Below are positions 1-5,969 of a stretch of DNA of 6,922 bases, piece after piece. The DNA is from JAAYZK01 sp964535025 (GTDB lineage Bacteria > Planctomycetota > Phycisphaerae > SM23-33 > FEN-1343), in NCBI GenBank assembly GCA_964535025.1, contig CAZHRW010000243.1, positions 1 through 6,922 on the forward strand, read 5' to 3'. Under the pieces are notes generated by a model, which did not search any database, was not told the DNA's origin, and saw only the letters and a program-made list of their open reading frames with translations. Positions within the stretch are counted from its first letter, which is position 1. Each line of letters begins with the position of its first letter. A program made the translations under genes and the position numbers.

Positions 1-1
1 C

Positions 2-220
2 CGGCCCGGGCGGATCGCGATCAGTTGCGTCAAGCTGCTCCGCCGTCGCGGCAGCCGCCTGTGGGTGGAGGGGGTCGACATGCTCAACAACGTCCGCCTG
101 CTGGATATCCTGCCCTACGTGCCCGACCTGGACGCCTTCAAGACCGCGTGGGCGGGCTGGATGGAGCACGTGGGCGCCGCCGGCGGTCCGCTGCGGGCGG
201 CGATGTGGCGCGTGTCGTAG
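2..220 (+). CDS. trmO: tRNA (N6-threonylcarbamoyladenosine(37)-N6)-methyltransferase TrmO, C-terminal part (5' end outside window)
   Basis: The reading frame is open from the left edge and stops at TAG 218-220, giving 72 residues. The translation begins RPGRIAISCVKLLRRRG and continues VEGVDMLNNVRLLDI then LPYVPDLDAF. This matches the end of the TrmO/TsaA (YaeB/VirR-type) fold, where 'RPNPIGLS...V.L...VEGLDMLDGTPLLDIKPYVPEFD' is conserved. The family uses S-adenosylmethionine to methylate N6 of t6A37 in tRNA-Thr, in the cytoplasm. The catalytic N-terminal part is outside the window. Here the usual 'DIKPY' reads 'DILPY' and 'RPNPI' reads 'RPGRI', so the substrate could differ and TsaA-like is the safer family name. 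About 23 residues follow the conserved end, including AGWMEH. The gene converges on the vWA gene and overlaps its 3' end by 83 bp. Family assignment is from recalled motifs. Confidence 0.83.
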   Translation, partial: RPGRIAISCVKLLRRRGSRLWVEGVDMLNNVRLLDILPYVPDLDAFKTAWAGWMEHVGAAGGPLRAAMWRVS

Positions 221-2621
221 CCCAGTCGGCCAGGGCCGCCGCCAGCGCCGCCGCGAGCACCCACGATGCCAGCGGCGTACGGCCGGCGGCGTCGAGGGCC
301 CGCAGGTGGGCCGCGACGTCGTCGGCGTCGACGACGTGCCCGTCGGTCACCGAGGCGACCGCACCCAGGGCGTCGGCGTCGACGCCCGTCGCGGCGAACT
401 CCCGCCCGTAGCCGCCGGCCACCACGCCGGTCCAGACGACCGCCTCGCGCCCCGCCGGGCCGACGCGGATCCGCGCCGCCGTGTCCGTCGGCGCCGTCAG
501 GACGCCGGCGTAGCGGTCCGGGGCGACCGGCTCGAGGGCCGTCTCGTGCACCATCCCGTCGGCATCCGTCGTCCAGGCCGTCAGGGCCAGAGCGTGGACC
601 GGCTCGCCGGCGGCCTCGACCGTCACGTCGATCATCCCCCGCGTCCCCTCCCGCCGCAGCTCGCCGCCGTAGCGCCCGTCCCCCGCCGGCGGCCGCACCC
701 AGCCCACGGCGGCGGCCAGGAGCGCCCGCGCGTCGACCGCCGTCCGCCAGGTGCGATTGTGCGGCCCCTCCAGCGGCGCCGCCAGGTGCACGACCCGCCC
801 GGCGCCGTCGCGACAGGCCAGCAGGGGCGCCTCGTCGCCGGCGACCGCCAGCACCTCCGACGGCGGCCGCGCCTCCGCCGCCAGGCGGGCGTCCACCGCC
901 GGCAGCGTGATCCACTCGCGACCGAACACCAACCCGGTCGGGCGGACGACGTCCACGCGACGGATGAGCGGCGTCCGGCGGGTCTCGTCGAGCAGCCGAC
1001 CCAGCAGCGCCCCCGCCTCGGCCACGTCGGCGCGGCATTCGAACCACCCGCCGGCCTCGTCGGCCAGCCGCTTGAGCGGCCCGTCCGCGTCGCCGTCGCC
1101 CACGGCGACGACCGCCAGGTGCACGCCGGCGGCCGACAGCCGCCGGGCCCAGCGGTCGGCGTCGAACGGCCCGGTCCGCAGATCGCCGAATACCAGCACG
1201 ACGCGATCGGCCGACGGTGAACCGGTGCGGTCCCACGCGCGGTGCAGGGCCGTGTTGATCCACGAGGCCCCGGCCGGCTCGACCTTGCGAAGGATCTCCC
1301 CCAGGTCCGCCAGGTCCGCCGCGGTCACGTGCCGCTTGAACCGCTCGACCGTGATGGCCGCGAAGGTGAACACCCGCAGGTGGTCGCCCTCCCGCAGGCC
1401 CTCCCGGGCCATGGCCATCACGGCGCGGCGGACGAGGTCGAACTTCCGCCCCCCGCCGTCGGCGGCGGGGTGGGCCATCGACCCCGAGGCATCCAGCAGG
1501 ACCGTCACGTCCAGCGGCCGCCGCGGCCGCGGCTCGATCCGCAGCGGCAGCACGCCGTTGAGCGGATCGGCCCGCCCCCGCGGCCCGTACGGCCCCGCGC
1601 CGATCAGCACCAACCCGCCGCCGAGGTTCACGTACCCGGCCAGGGCCGCCCGCTGGGCCGCCGACAGCGCCTCGCCCGATGCGTCCACCACGGCGATCGC
1701 GTCGTAGGCCAGCAGCGCCGACGGGTCCGCCGGCAGCGCCTCGAACGCGGCCTGTCGCACCCGCCAGTCGTCCGGCGCCGTCGGCGCCGCGGCGTCGGCC
1801 GCCGCCACCCACAGCACCGTCGGCGCCGTCGACCGGACCGGCAGCACCAGGCGGTTGTTGGCCGTCAGCAGGTCGTCCTCCAGCAGTTGGGCCCGCAGCC
1901 ACCCCAGCCGCCCGTCCGGCCGCGTCGTCAGCACGGCTACGGTGGACGGCTCGCCGGGCTCGAGGCGGACCCGGCCCGTGGCGACGGGCTCGCCGCCGGC
2001 GCCCCACCCGATCGCGACGGTCCGCGTCATCGCCGCGTCGGCCGCGACCGTCGCCGTCACCTCGACGACGCCGTCGGCGCCGATCGCCGCCGTCAGGTCC
2101 GTCACGCGGGCGTCGGCGCCCCCGCCGGCGCGGCCCACCCACAGGAATCGCGTCCCCCGCCGCGCCATGCGGCCCAGCAGGGGTTCGAGGGTCTCGGCGT
2201 CGGTGAACCGCCCGTCGCTGACGATGATCGCCGCCGTCGGCGGGCGGTCGCGTTCGGCCAGCATCGTCAGGGCGGGCGCCAGGTCGGTTCGCGTCCGGTC
2301 GAGGGTCCCGCCGCGGCCTTCGAGGCCGGCGGCGAAGCGGATCCGCTCGACGGTCCATCCGTCGGGGATCGGGCCGTCCCAGGTGGCGGGGCGGCCCTGG
2401 CTGGCGGAGGCATCCAGCAGCACCACCGCCGTCGGGTCGCCGCTGCATCGCAGCTCCGGCCCCGCCAGGGCGATCAGCACCAGCCCGCCGGCCGTCCACC
2501 GCAGCGGCGCCCCCGGTCGCCGGCCGGCCGCGCGGCGCCGGCGCCACCAGATCGCCGCGATCGCCGGCGCGAGGGCCATCAGCAGGAGCGGCCGAGCAAA
2601 TTGAATCACCGATGGCAGCAT
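138..2621 (-). CDS. Membrane-anchored double-vWA protein with BatA-like N-terminus and glutamine-amidotransferase-like domain
   Basis: Encodes 827 residues from ATG 2621. The N-terminus (MLPSVIQFARPLLLMALAP, then IWW at about 24-26) resembles the aerotolerance-regulator (BatA) membrane segment, and a second hydrophobic stretch lies at about 43-54. A compact vWA domain at about 64-165 has a MIDAS-like D70-A-S72-A-S74, T112 and SDG at 135-137. A class-I glutamine-amidotransferase-like domain spans about 266-345, with AGYVNLGGGLVLIGAG but no nucleophile Cys, so it is probably not catalytic. The second vWA domain is at about 371-545, with D377-A-S379-G-S381-M, S453 where Thr is usual, and D480 followed by Leu instead of Gly. 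A membrane helix at about 784-798 is followed by a basic, Pro-rich tail. The order vWA-GATase-vWA matches a large envelope vWA family whose role is unknown; metal-dependent protein binding at the membrane is likely. An in-frame TTG lies at 2636, but the ATG best fits the BatA-like start. A weak GGA sits 7 nt upstream. It lies 27 bp after the preceding gene, so probably the same operon. Confidence 0.85.
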   Translation of the reverse strand: MLPSVIQFARPLLLMALAPAIAAIWWRRRRAAGRRPGAPLRWTAGGLVLIALAGPELRCSGDPTAVVLLDASASQGRPATWDGPIPDGWTVERIRFAAGLEGRGGTLDRTRTDLAPALTMLAERDRPPTAAIIVSDGRFTDAETLEPLLGRMARRGTRFLWVGRAGGGADARVTDLTAAIGADGVVEVTATVAADAAMTRTVAIGWGAGGEPVATGRVRLEPGEPSTVAVLTTRPDGRLGWLRAQLLEDDLLTANNRLVLPVRSTAPTVLWVAAADAAAPTAPDDWRVRQAAFEALPADPSALLAYDAIAVVDASGEALSAAQRAALAGYVNLGGGLVLIGAGPYGPRGRADPLNGVLPLRIEPRPRRPLDVTVLLDASGSMAHPAADGGGRKFDLVRRAVMAMAREGLREGDHLRVFTFAAITVERFKRHVTAADLADLGEILRKVEPAGASWINTALHRAWDRTGSPSADRVVLVFGDLRTGPFDADRWARRLSAAGVHLAVVAVGDGDADGPLKRLADEAGGWFECRADVAEAGALLGRLLDETRRTPLIRRVDVVRPTGLVFGREWITLPAVDARLAAEARPPSEVLAVAGDEAPLLACRDGAGRVVHLAAPLEGPHNRTWRTAVDARALLAAAVGWVRPPAGDGRYGGELRREGTRGMIDVTVEAAGEPVHALALTAWTTDADGMVHETALEPVAPDRYAGVLTAPTDTAARIRVGPAGREAVVWTGVVAGGYGREFAATGVDADALGAVASVTDGHVVDADDVAAHLRALDAAGRTPLASWVLAAALAAALADWATTRATSPPAADRRRRPRAPSSPPTRS

Positions 2622-2648
2622 GGTCGATCCGCGCAAGCGGCGGGCGGC

Positions 2649-3410
2649 TCAGGGCCGCCGCGCCGGCCGCAGGTCCTCCGGCAGCGGGCCCGCCGGCGTC
2701 GGGCCGAGGCGATGGGCCGGCGCGGCGGTGCGGAGCTCGAGCCCTTCGATCCGCATCGGCCCGTTCAGCGGCGCGTCGGCGACGGCGTGGACCGCCCGGC
2801 GCACCGTCGCGAAGGTCGCGCCGTCGTCGACTTGGAACACGACCGTCGCCTCGCTGAAGACCTCGGCGGTGGACTGCAGGTAAGCGGTTATTTCCTCAGG
2901 CTTTGTAAACGTCATGGCCGGCTCGGCGAGGACGATCCGCCCCGGCCGGCCGCCGGCGGGGGCCTCGATCCGGACGGTCAGCACCGCCAGGTGGACCGCG
3001 CCGCCGTCCGCGTCGGGCCCCACCAGCGGGCGCACGGCCGCGATGGCCCGTTCGACGGTCGCCGCCTCGCGGGCGAGGACCGCGGCCTTTCGCCCGTCGG
3101 TTCGTTCCCACATCCTCGCGGCGGAGGTCAGCGACCTGTTCAGCGCCTCCAGCGTTTCCACGTCGGCCGCCGCGAGCGTCTCGCTGGCGGCAGCCCGCAG
3201 TTGGAGGGCGTCGGCCGCGGCCCGCTGCTTGCGGGCGTAGGACGGAAGTCCTGCTTCGTCAAGGGCTTCGGCGCCAGCCCGCAGTGCGGCCACCGTCGGG
3301 TGCACCCGCTCGGCCGGCGGCGCCGCCCCCGCCGTCAGCGCTGCGGCGGCCGCGATCGCCGCGATCGCCACGAGCACCGCATCCCGCGTCTTCGGAGCTT
3401 TTCGCGCCAT
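2649..3410 (-). CDS. Exported or signal-anchored protein with possible ExbD/TolR-like C-terminal domain
   Basis: Encodes 253 residues. The start at ATG 3410 is chosen because AGGAGG lies 7 nt upstream and the protein then begins with a classic signal or anchor: MARKAPKTRD, a hydrophobic Ala-rich stretch at about 11-29, then TAGAAPP. The frame is open for 50 more codons upstream, but that stretch has no such features and contains the promoter. Residues 32-130 are Ala/Glu/Arg-rich and probably helical. Residues about 140-226 (LAVLTVRIEAP ... TKPEEITAYLQS ... ATVVFQVDDGATFATVRRAVHAVADA) follow the strand-helix-strand-helix order of the ExbD/TolR periplasmic domain, where 'vvI.aD....y..v..vmd.a' is typical. 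This match is by eye and tentative; the usual DxPLxD segment near an ExbD membrane helix is absent. The C-terminus is Pro-rich. It is the first gene of a probable operon with the double-vWA protein 27 bp downstream, suggesting both act in the envelope. Function is otherwise unrecognised. Confidence 0.78.
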   Translation of the reverse strand: MARKAPKTRDAVLVAIAAIAAAAALTAGAAPPAERVHPTVAALRAGAEALDEAGLPSYARKQRAAADALQLRAAASETLAAADVETLEALNRSLTSAARMWERTDGRKAAVLAREAATVERAIAAVRPLVGPDADGGAVHLAVLTVRIEAPAGGRPGRIVLAEPAMTFTKPEEITAYLQSTAEVFSEATVVFQVDDGATFATVRRAVHAVADAPLNGPMRIEGLELRTAAPAHRLGPTPAGPLPEDLRPARRP

Positions 3411-3417
3411 CGCCGTA

Positions 3418-3423
3418 CCTCCT
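3418..3423 (-). promoter_or_regulatory. Strong Shine-Dalgarno site (AGGAGG)
   Basis: AGGAGG on the minus strand lies 7 nt before the ATG at 3410. It fixes the start of the ExbD-like gene, whose frame is otherwise open 150 bp further upstream. Confidence 0.9.
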
Positions 3424-3452
3424 GGTCCGTGGACATCGGCCTGTCTGGGTGG

Positions 3453-3481
3453 ATTATCCCGCTTTGGGCGGTCGCGAACAA
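3453..3481 (-). promoter_or_regulatory. Putative sigma-70-type promoter of the ExbD-like/vWA operon
   Basis: Read on the minus strand, TTGTTC (3481-3476) and GATAAT (3458-3453) are separated by exactly 17 bp. The -10 hexamer matches TATAAT at five of six positions and stands out in very GC-rich DNA. Transcription would start near 3446, giving a leader of about 36 nt with the AGGAGG site inside it. The -35 matches only its TTG half well. No operator is recognised. Assignment is by consensus and spacing only. Confidence 0.6.
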
Positions 3482-3543
3482 GCCAGGACCCGCCCCTAAC
3501 CGCCGCCGTGCGGGCGGACCGGCGAAAAACGCCGCCCGGCCGG

Positions 3544-3571
3544 TTGACTTGGGCGGGCAAGGCGGTACACT
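3544..3571 (+). promoter_or_regulatory. Putative sigma-70-type promoter of the tRNA-Arg gene
   Basis: TTGACT (3544-3549) and TACACT (3566-3571) are separated by 16 bp. TTGACT matches the -35 consensus at five of six positions. An overlapping TATAGT at 3571-3576 could be an alternative -10 but would leave a 21-bp spacer. Transcription would begin near 3578, about 40 nt before the mature tRNA. This fits a 5' leader removed by RNase P. It is divergent from the operon promoter at 3453-3481, with about 60 bp between the two -35 boxes. Confidence 0.65.
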
Positions 3572-3617
3572 ATAGTGCTGCGGTCCGGGCGGCGCGGCCG
3601 TCGTCGGATCGGCACAA

Positions 3618-3691
<74 letters not shown>

Positions 3692-3702
3692 GGATTCCCC
3701 CC

Positions 3703-3736
3703 CCGTCCGTGGCCCACCGGCCGCGGACGGCTTTTT
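3703..3736 (+). terminator. Intrinsic terminator after tRNA-Arg
   Basis: CCGTCCG (3703-3709) pairs with CGGACGG (3724-3730). Inside it T3710-G3723 and GGCC (3711-3714) with GGCC (3719-3722) continue the stem, leaving a CACC tetraloop. The result is about 12 stacked pairs followed by C and TTTTT (3732-3736). It begins 12 nt after the tRNA end. It separates the tRNA from the downstream beta-helix gene, which therefore needs its own promoter. Confidence 0.92.
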
Positions 3737-3772
3737 CATGGGGTGGCCGGACCCCAATTCACCTCGCCATGG

Positions 3773-3778
3773 TACAAT
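3773..3778 (+). promoter_or_regulatory. Candidate -10 box for the beta-helix gene
   Basis: TACAAT matches the -10 consensus at five of six positions and lies between the tRNA terminator and the gene. No good -35 is visible at 16-18 bp upstream. The implied transcription start, about 3785, would fall at the Shine-Dalgarno site itself, leaving an unusually short leader of about 14 nt. This is a weak call. Confidence 0.35.
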
Positions 3779-3784
3779 CGCGAC

Positions 3785-3790
3785 GGAGGA
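3785..3790 (+). promoter_or_regulatory. Shine-Dalgarno site (GGAGGA) of the beta-helix gene
   Basis: GGAGGA lies 8 nt before ATG 3799 and fixes that start. The frame is open 30 codons further upstream, but those codons run through the terminator stem and do not encode a signal peptide. Confidence 0.85.
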
Positions 3791-3798
3791 CGGAAACC

Positions 3799-5946
3799 AT
3801 GTTCAAGCGGTGTGCACTCTGCGCGTGTATTGTGGGGACCTTGTCTGCCGCCGCCGCGACGGCGGGGACCTATTACGTCGCCAACGACGGCGACGATGCC
3901 GCCGCCGGCACGAGCGACGCGGCACCGTGGCGGACGATCGGCCACGCGGCGTCGCGGCTTCGCTCGGGCGACACACTGCTGCTGCGGCGGGGCGACGTGT
4001 TCCGCGAGACGGCGTCGATCGGCGCGACGAACGTGACGCTCGACGCGTACGGCCAGGGCGACCTGCCGGTCGTCAGCGGGGCCGAACCGGTCAGCGGCTG
4101 GACGCACCTGTTCGACGATGTGTGGATCGCCGACGTCAGCGGGTCGATCGGCTACGTCTACGCCGACGGCGAGCTGATGACCCTCGCCCGCTGGCCCAAC
4201 ACCGGCTGGGCGCGGACCCGAAGCTGGACCGAGGACTCCGACGGGTCCAACACCGTCATCCGCTGCGACGAGCTGCTCGACCACCCCCACAACGCCGACG
4301 GCTACTGGCGGGGCGCCCAGGTCCGCTGGCGACGCCACAGTTGGTGGTTCGAGACCCGCAACGTCCTCGACTACACCACCAGCATCGCCGGCGGCTACCT
4401 CCACCTCGACGGCAGCAGCATCATCCACATCATGCCCGGCACCATGCGGGGCTGGGGCTTCTACCTCGACAACAAACTCGAAGAGCTCGACTACCCCGGC
4501 GAGTACTACCACGACGCGTCCGTCGGACGACTGCTGTTCTACCCGCCCGGCGGCGCCGACCCCCACACGATGCGCGTCGAGGTCTCGCGACGGGATACCG
4601 GCCTGAGCGTCAACGGCGCGACCGTCCGCAACATCGCCTTCGCCCACCAGCGCGACAGCGGGCTGAGCATCACCGGCTCGGCCGTCGTCGAGGGCTGCCG
4701 CTTCGAGGCCATCGGCTCCGACGCCGGCGGGGCGGCCCTGCGGGCGACGTGGAACGTCAACGGCGCCGTCGTCCGCGACTGCCTCTTCCGCGACAATCTC
4801 AACGTCGCCATCAGTTGGAACGAGGACACCCTCCACACCGCCCCGTCGTTCATCGAAGGCAACACGCTGATCAACACCGGCGTCGTGGACGGCTACGGCG
4901 GCGAGGGGCCCTGGCACGCCGCCGGCATCGTTGTGTCCAACGCCCGCAACCTCCATATCCAGACCAACCGCATCGACGCCACCGGCTACGCGGGGATCAT
5001 CCTCGGCTCGCCGGGCAACTACGTCGAATACAACGTCATCGACCACGCCATGTCGACGCTCAACGACGGGGCCGCCATCTACACCAACTGCGACAACTCG
5101 ACCATCCGCTACAACATCATCCGCGACACCCGCGGCGGGATGGACTCCTCGGGGCCGTGGGCCAACCTCGCCCACGGGATCTGGACGGAGTTCCTCGCCG
5201 AGTTCAAGGACCAGGTCATCGTCGGCAACACCGTGCTGCGGTCCGGCGGGTTCGGGATCTTCTTCGAGAACAACTTCACCAGCGAGGTCCGCGACAACCT
5301 TTTCTTCGACTGCGACCGCGCCCAGTTCTTCCTCGCCGGCCGGGACGACTACACGCCCCAGGAGCACGTCATCCGCGACAACATCCTCGTCGCCGCGGCG
5401 CCCGACCAGCGGACGCTGCTGTTCGAGACCGACTTCGACTACGGCACCGTCGACGGCAACTACTACATCCACCTCACCACCGACACCCACATCACCCCCG
5501 CCACCGCCAGCTGGCGGTGGGAGCCGCCGATCACGCTGGCCGAGTTCCAGGCCCAGTACCCCTGGGCCGACGCCCACGGCAAGCTCGCCCCGATCGCCCT
5601 GGCCGCCCCGCCCACGCCGAGCGATCCGCGCGGCACACCCGAGGTGTTCGTCAACGACACGTTCGACCCGATGACCCTCGACCTCGGCGGCGGGCAGTAC
5701 ATGGACCTGGACGGCCAGGCCGTCACCGGCACGTTCGTCCTCGCGCCTTTCACCAGCCGCGTCCTGCTGGTCGATCACTACGGCCCCGGCGACGCCACCG
5801 GCGACGGCCGCGTCGATCTCGACGACTTCGCCGTCCTCAAGACCCACTTCGGCGGACCCGGCGGCTGGGCCGACGGCGACTTCGACGGCGACGGCGACGT
5901 CGACCTGGACGACTTCGCCCTGCTCAAGGCCCATTTCGGGACGTGA
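3799..5946 (+). CDS. Secreted right-handed parallel beta-helix protein with C-terminal dockerin-like module
   Basis: Encodes 715 residues from ATG 3799. The signal peptide is MFKR followed by a hydrophobic stretch and SAAAATAG, with likely cleavage near residue 22. The mature protein starts TYYVANDGDD. This and the following APWRTIGHAASRLRSGDTLLLRRGDVF are typical of parallel beta-helix (pectate-lyase-like) proteins. Residues about 119-135 (YVYADGELMTLARWPN) and 221-251 (FYLDNKLEELDYPGEYYHD, then GRLLFYPP) are inserts I associate with GH141-like and related carbohydrate-active beta-helix proteins. Repeating coils with N-rich turns follow from about 265 to 560 (NGATVRNIAF, VVEGCRFEAIG, VVRDCLFRDN, FIEGNTLINTG, VEYNVIDHA, STIRYNIIRD). 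A small beta domain lies at about 613-660. A dockerin-like double EF-hand covers residues 664-714. A polysaccharide lyase or glycoside hydrolase role outside the cell is plausible, but I cannot name catalytic residues or substrate. Confidence 0.9.
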   Translation: MFKRCALCACIVGTLSAAAATAGTYYVANDGDDAAAGTSDAAPWRTIGHAASRLRSGDTLLLRRGDVFRETASIGATNVTLDAYGQGDLPVVSGAEPVSGWTHLFDDVWIADVSGSIGYVYADGELMTLARWPNTGWARTRSWTEDSDGSNTVIRCDELLDHPHNADGYWRGAQVRWRRHSWWFETRNVLDYTTSIAGGYLHLDGSSIIHIMPGTMRGWGFYLDNKLEELDYPGEYYHDASVGRLLFYPPGGADPHTMRVEVSRRDTGLSVNGATVRNIAFAHQRDSGLSITGSAVVEGCRFEAIGSDAGGAALRATWNVNGAVVRDCLFRDNLNVAISWNEDTLHTAPSFIEGNTLINTGVVDGYGGEGPWHAAGIVVSNARNLHIQTNRIDATGYAGIILGSPGNYVEYNVIDHAMSTLNDGAAIYTNCDNSTIRYNIIRDTRGGMDSSGPWANLAHGIWTEFLAEFKDQVIVGNTVLRSGGFGIFFENNFTSEVRDNLFFDCDRAQFFLAGRDDYTPQEHVIRDNILVAAAPDQRTLLFETDFDYGTVDGNYYIHLTTDTHITPATASWRWEPPITLAEFQAQYPWADAHGKLAPIALAAPPTPSDPRGTPEVFVNDTFDPMTLDLGGGQYMDLDGQAVTGTFVLAPFTSRVLLVDHYGPGDATGDGRVDLDDFAVLKTHFGGPGGWADGDFDGDGDVDLDDFALLKAHFGT
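5788..5940 (+). other. Dockerin type I-like double EF-hand module of the beta-helix protein
   Basis: Two calcium-binding loops are visible. The first has ligands D665, T667, D669, D673 and D676. The second has D694, D696, D698, D700, D702 and D705. Each is followed by a helix, FAVLKTHFG or FALLKAHFG. The first loop has Thr at ligand position 3, so it may bind calcium less tightly. Planctomycete genomes commonly place such modules at the C-terminus of secreted proteins although cellulosomes are not known there. The role is therefore inferred to be surface attachment or sorting. Confidence 0.88.
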
Positions 5947-5950
5947 GCAC

Positions 5951-5969
5951 GCCGGGCTTCAGGCCCGGC
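5951..5969. other. GC-rich hairpin at the convergence of two genes
   Basis: GCCGGGC (5951-5957) and GCCCGGC (5963-5969) form a perfect 7-bp stem with loop TTCAG. The loop contains the minus-strand gene's stop codon (5959-5961). The hairpin lies 4 nt after the plus-strand stop. No T-tract follows on either strand, so it is not a standard intrinsic terminator. It could limit read-through or protect 3' ends. Confidence 0.55.

Noticed and set aside
115..2547. Long second minus-strand frame (810 codons) through the vWA gene
   Set aside because: The translation is low-complexity Gly/Arg/Ala typical of an off-frame reading in high-GC DNA, and the overlapping frame has recognisable domains.
3411..3560. 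N-terminal extension of the ExbD-like protein by 50 residues
   Set aside because: The extension precedes a perfect AGGAGG site and signal sequence and overlaps the putative promoter.
1242..3575. Long plus-strand frame (777 codons) opposite the vWA and ExbD-like genes
   Set aside because: Arg/Pro/Gln-rich shadow without domains. It runs across two genes and a promoter on the other strand.
3740..3755. Small hairpin GGGGT...ACCCC just after the tRNA terminator
   Set aside because: A 5-bp stem with a 6-nt loop and no T-tract; likely chance in GC-rich DNA.
3799..3870. Lipoprotein signal in the beta-helix protein (three Cys at residues 5, 8 and 10)
   Set aside because: The cysteines lie at the start of the hydrophobic core, not after it as a lipobox requires; the AAATAG end of the signal fits signal peptidase I.
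3736..5934. Minus-strand 732-codon and plus-strand 798-codon (3738-6134) frames over the beta-helix gene
   Set aside because: They are Val/Asp/Gly-rich and Arg-rich shadows of a gene with a clear signal peptide, ribosome site and domain structure.
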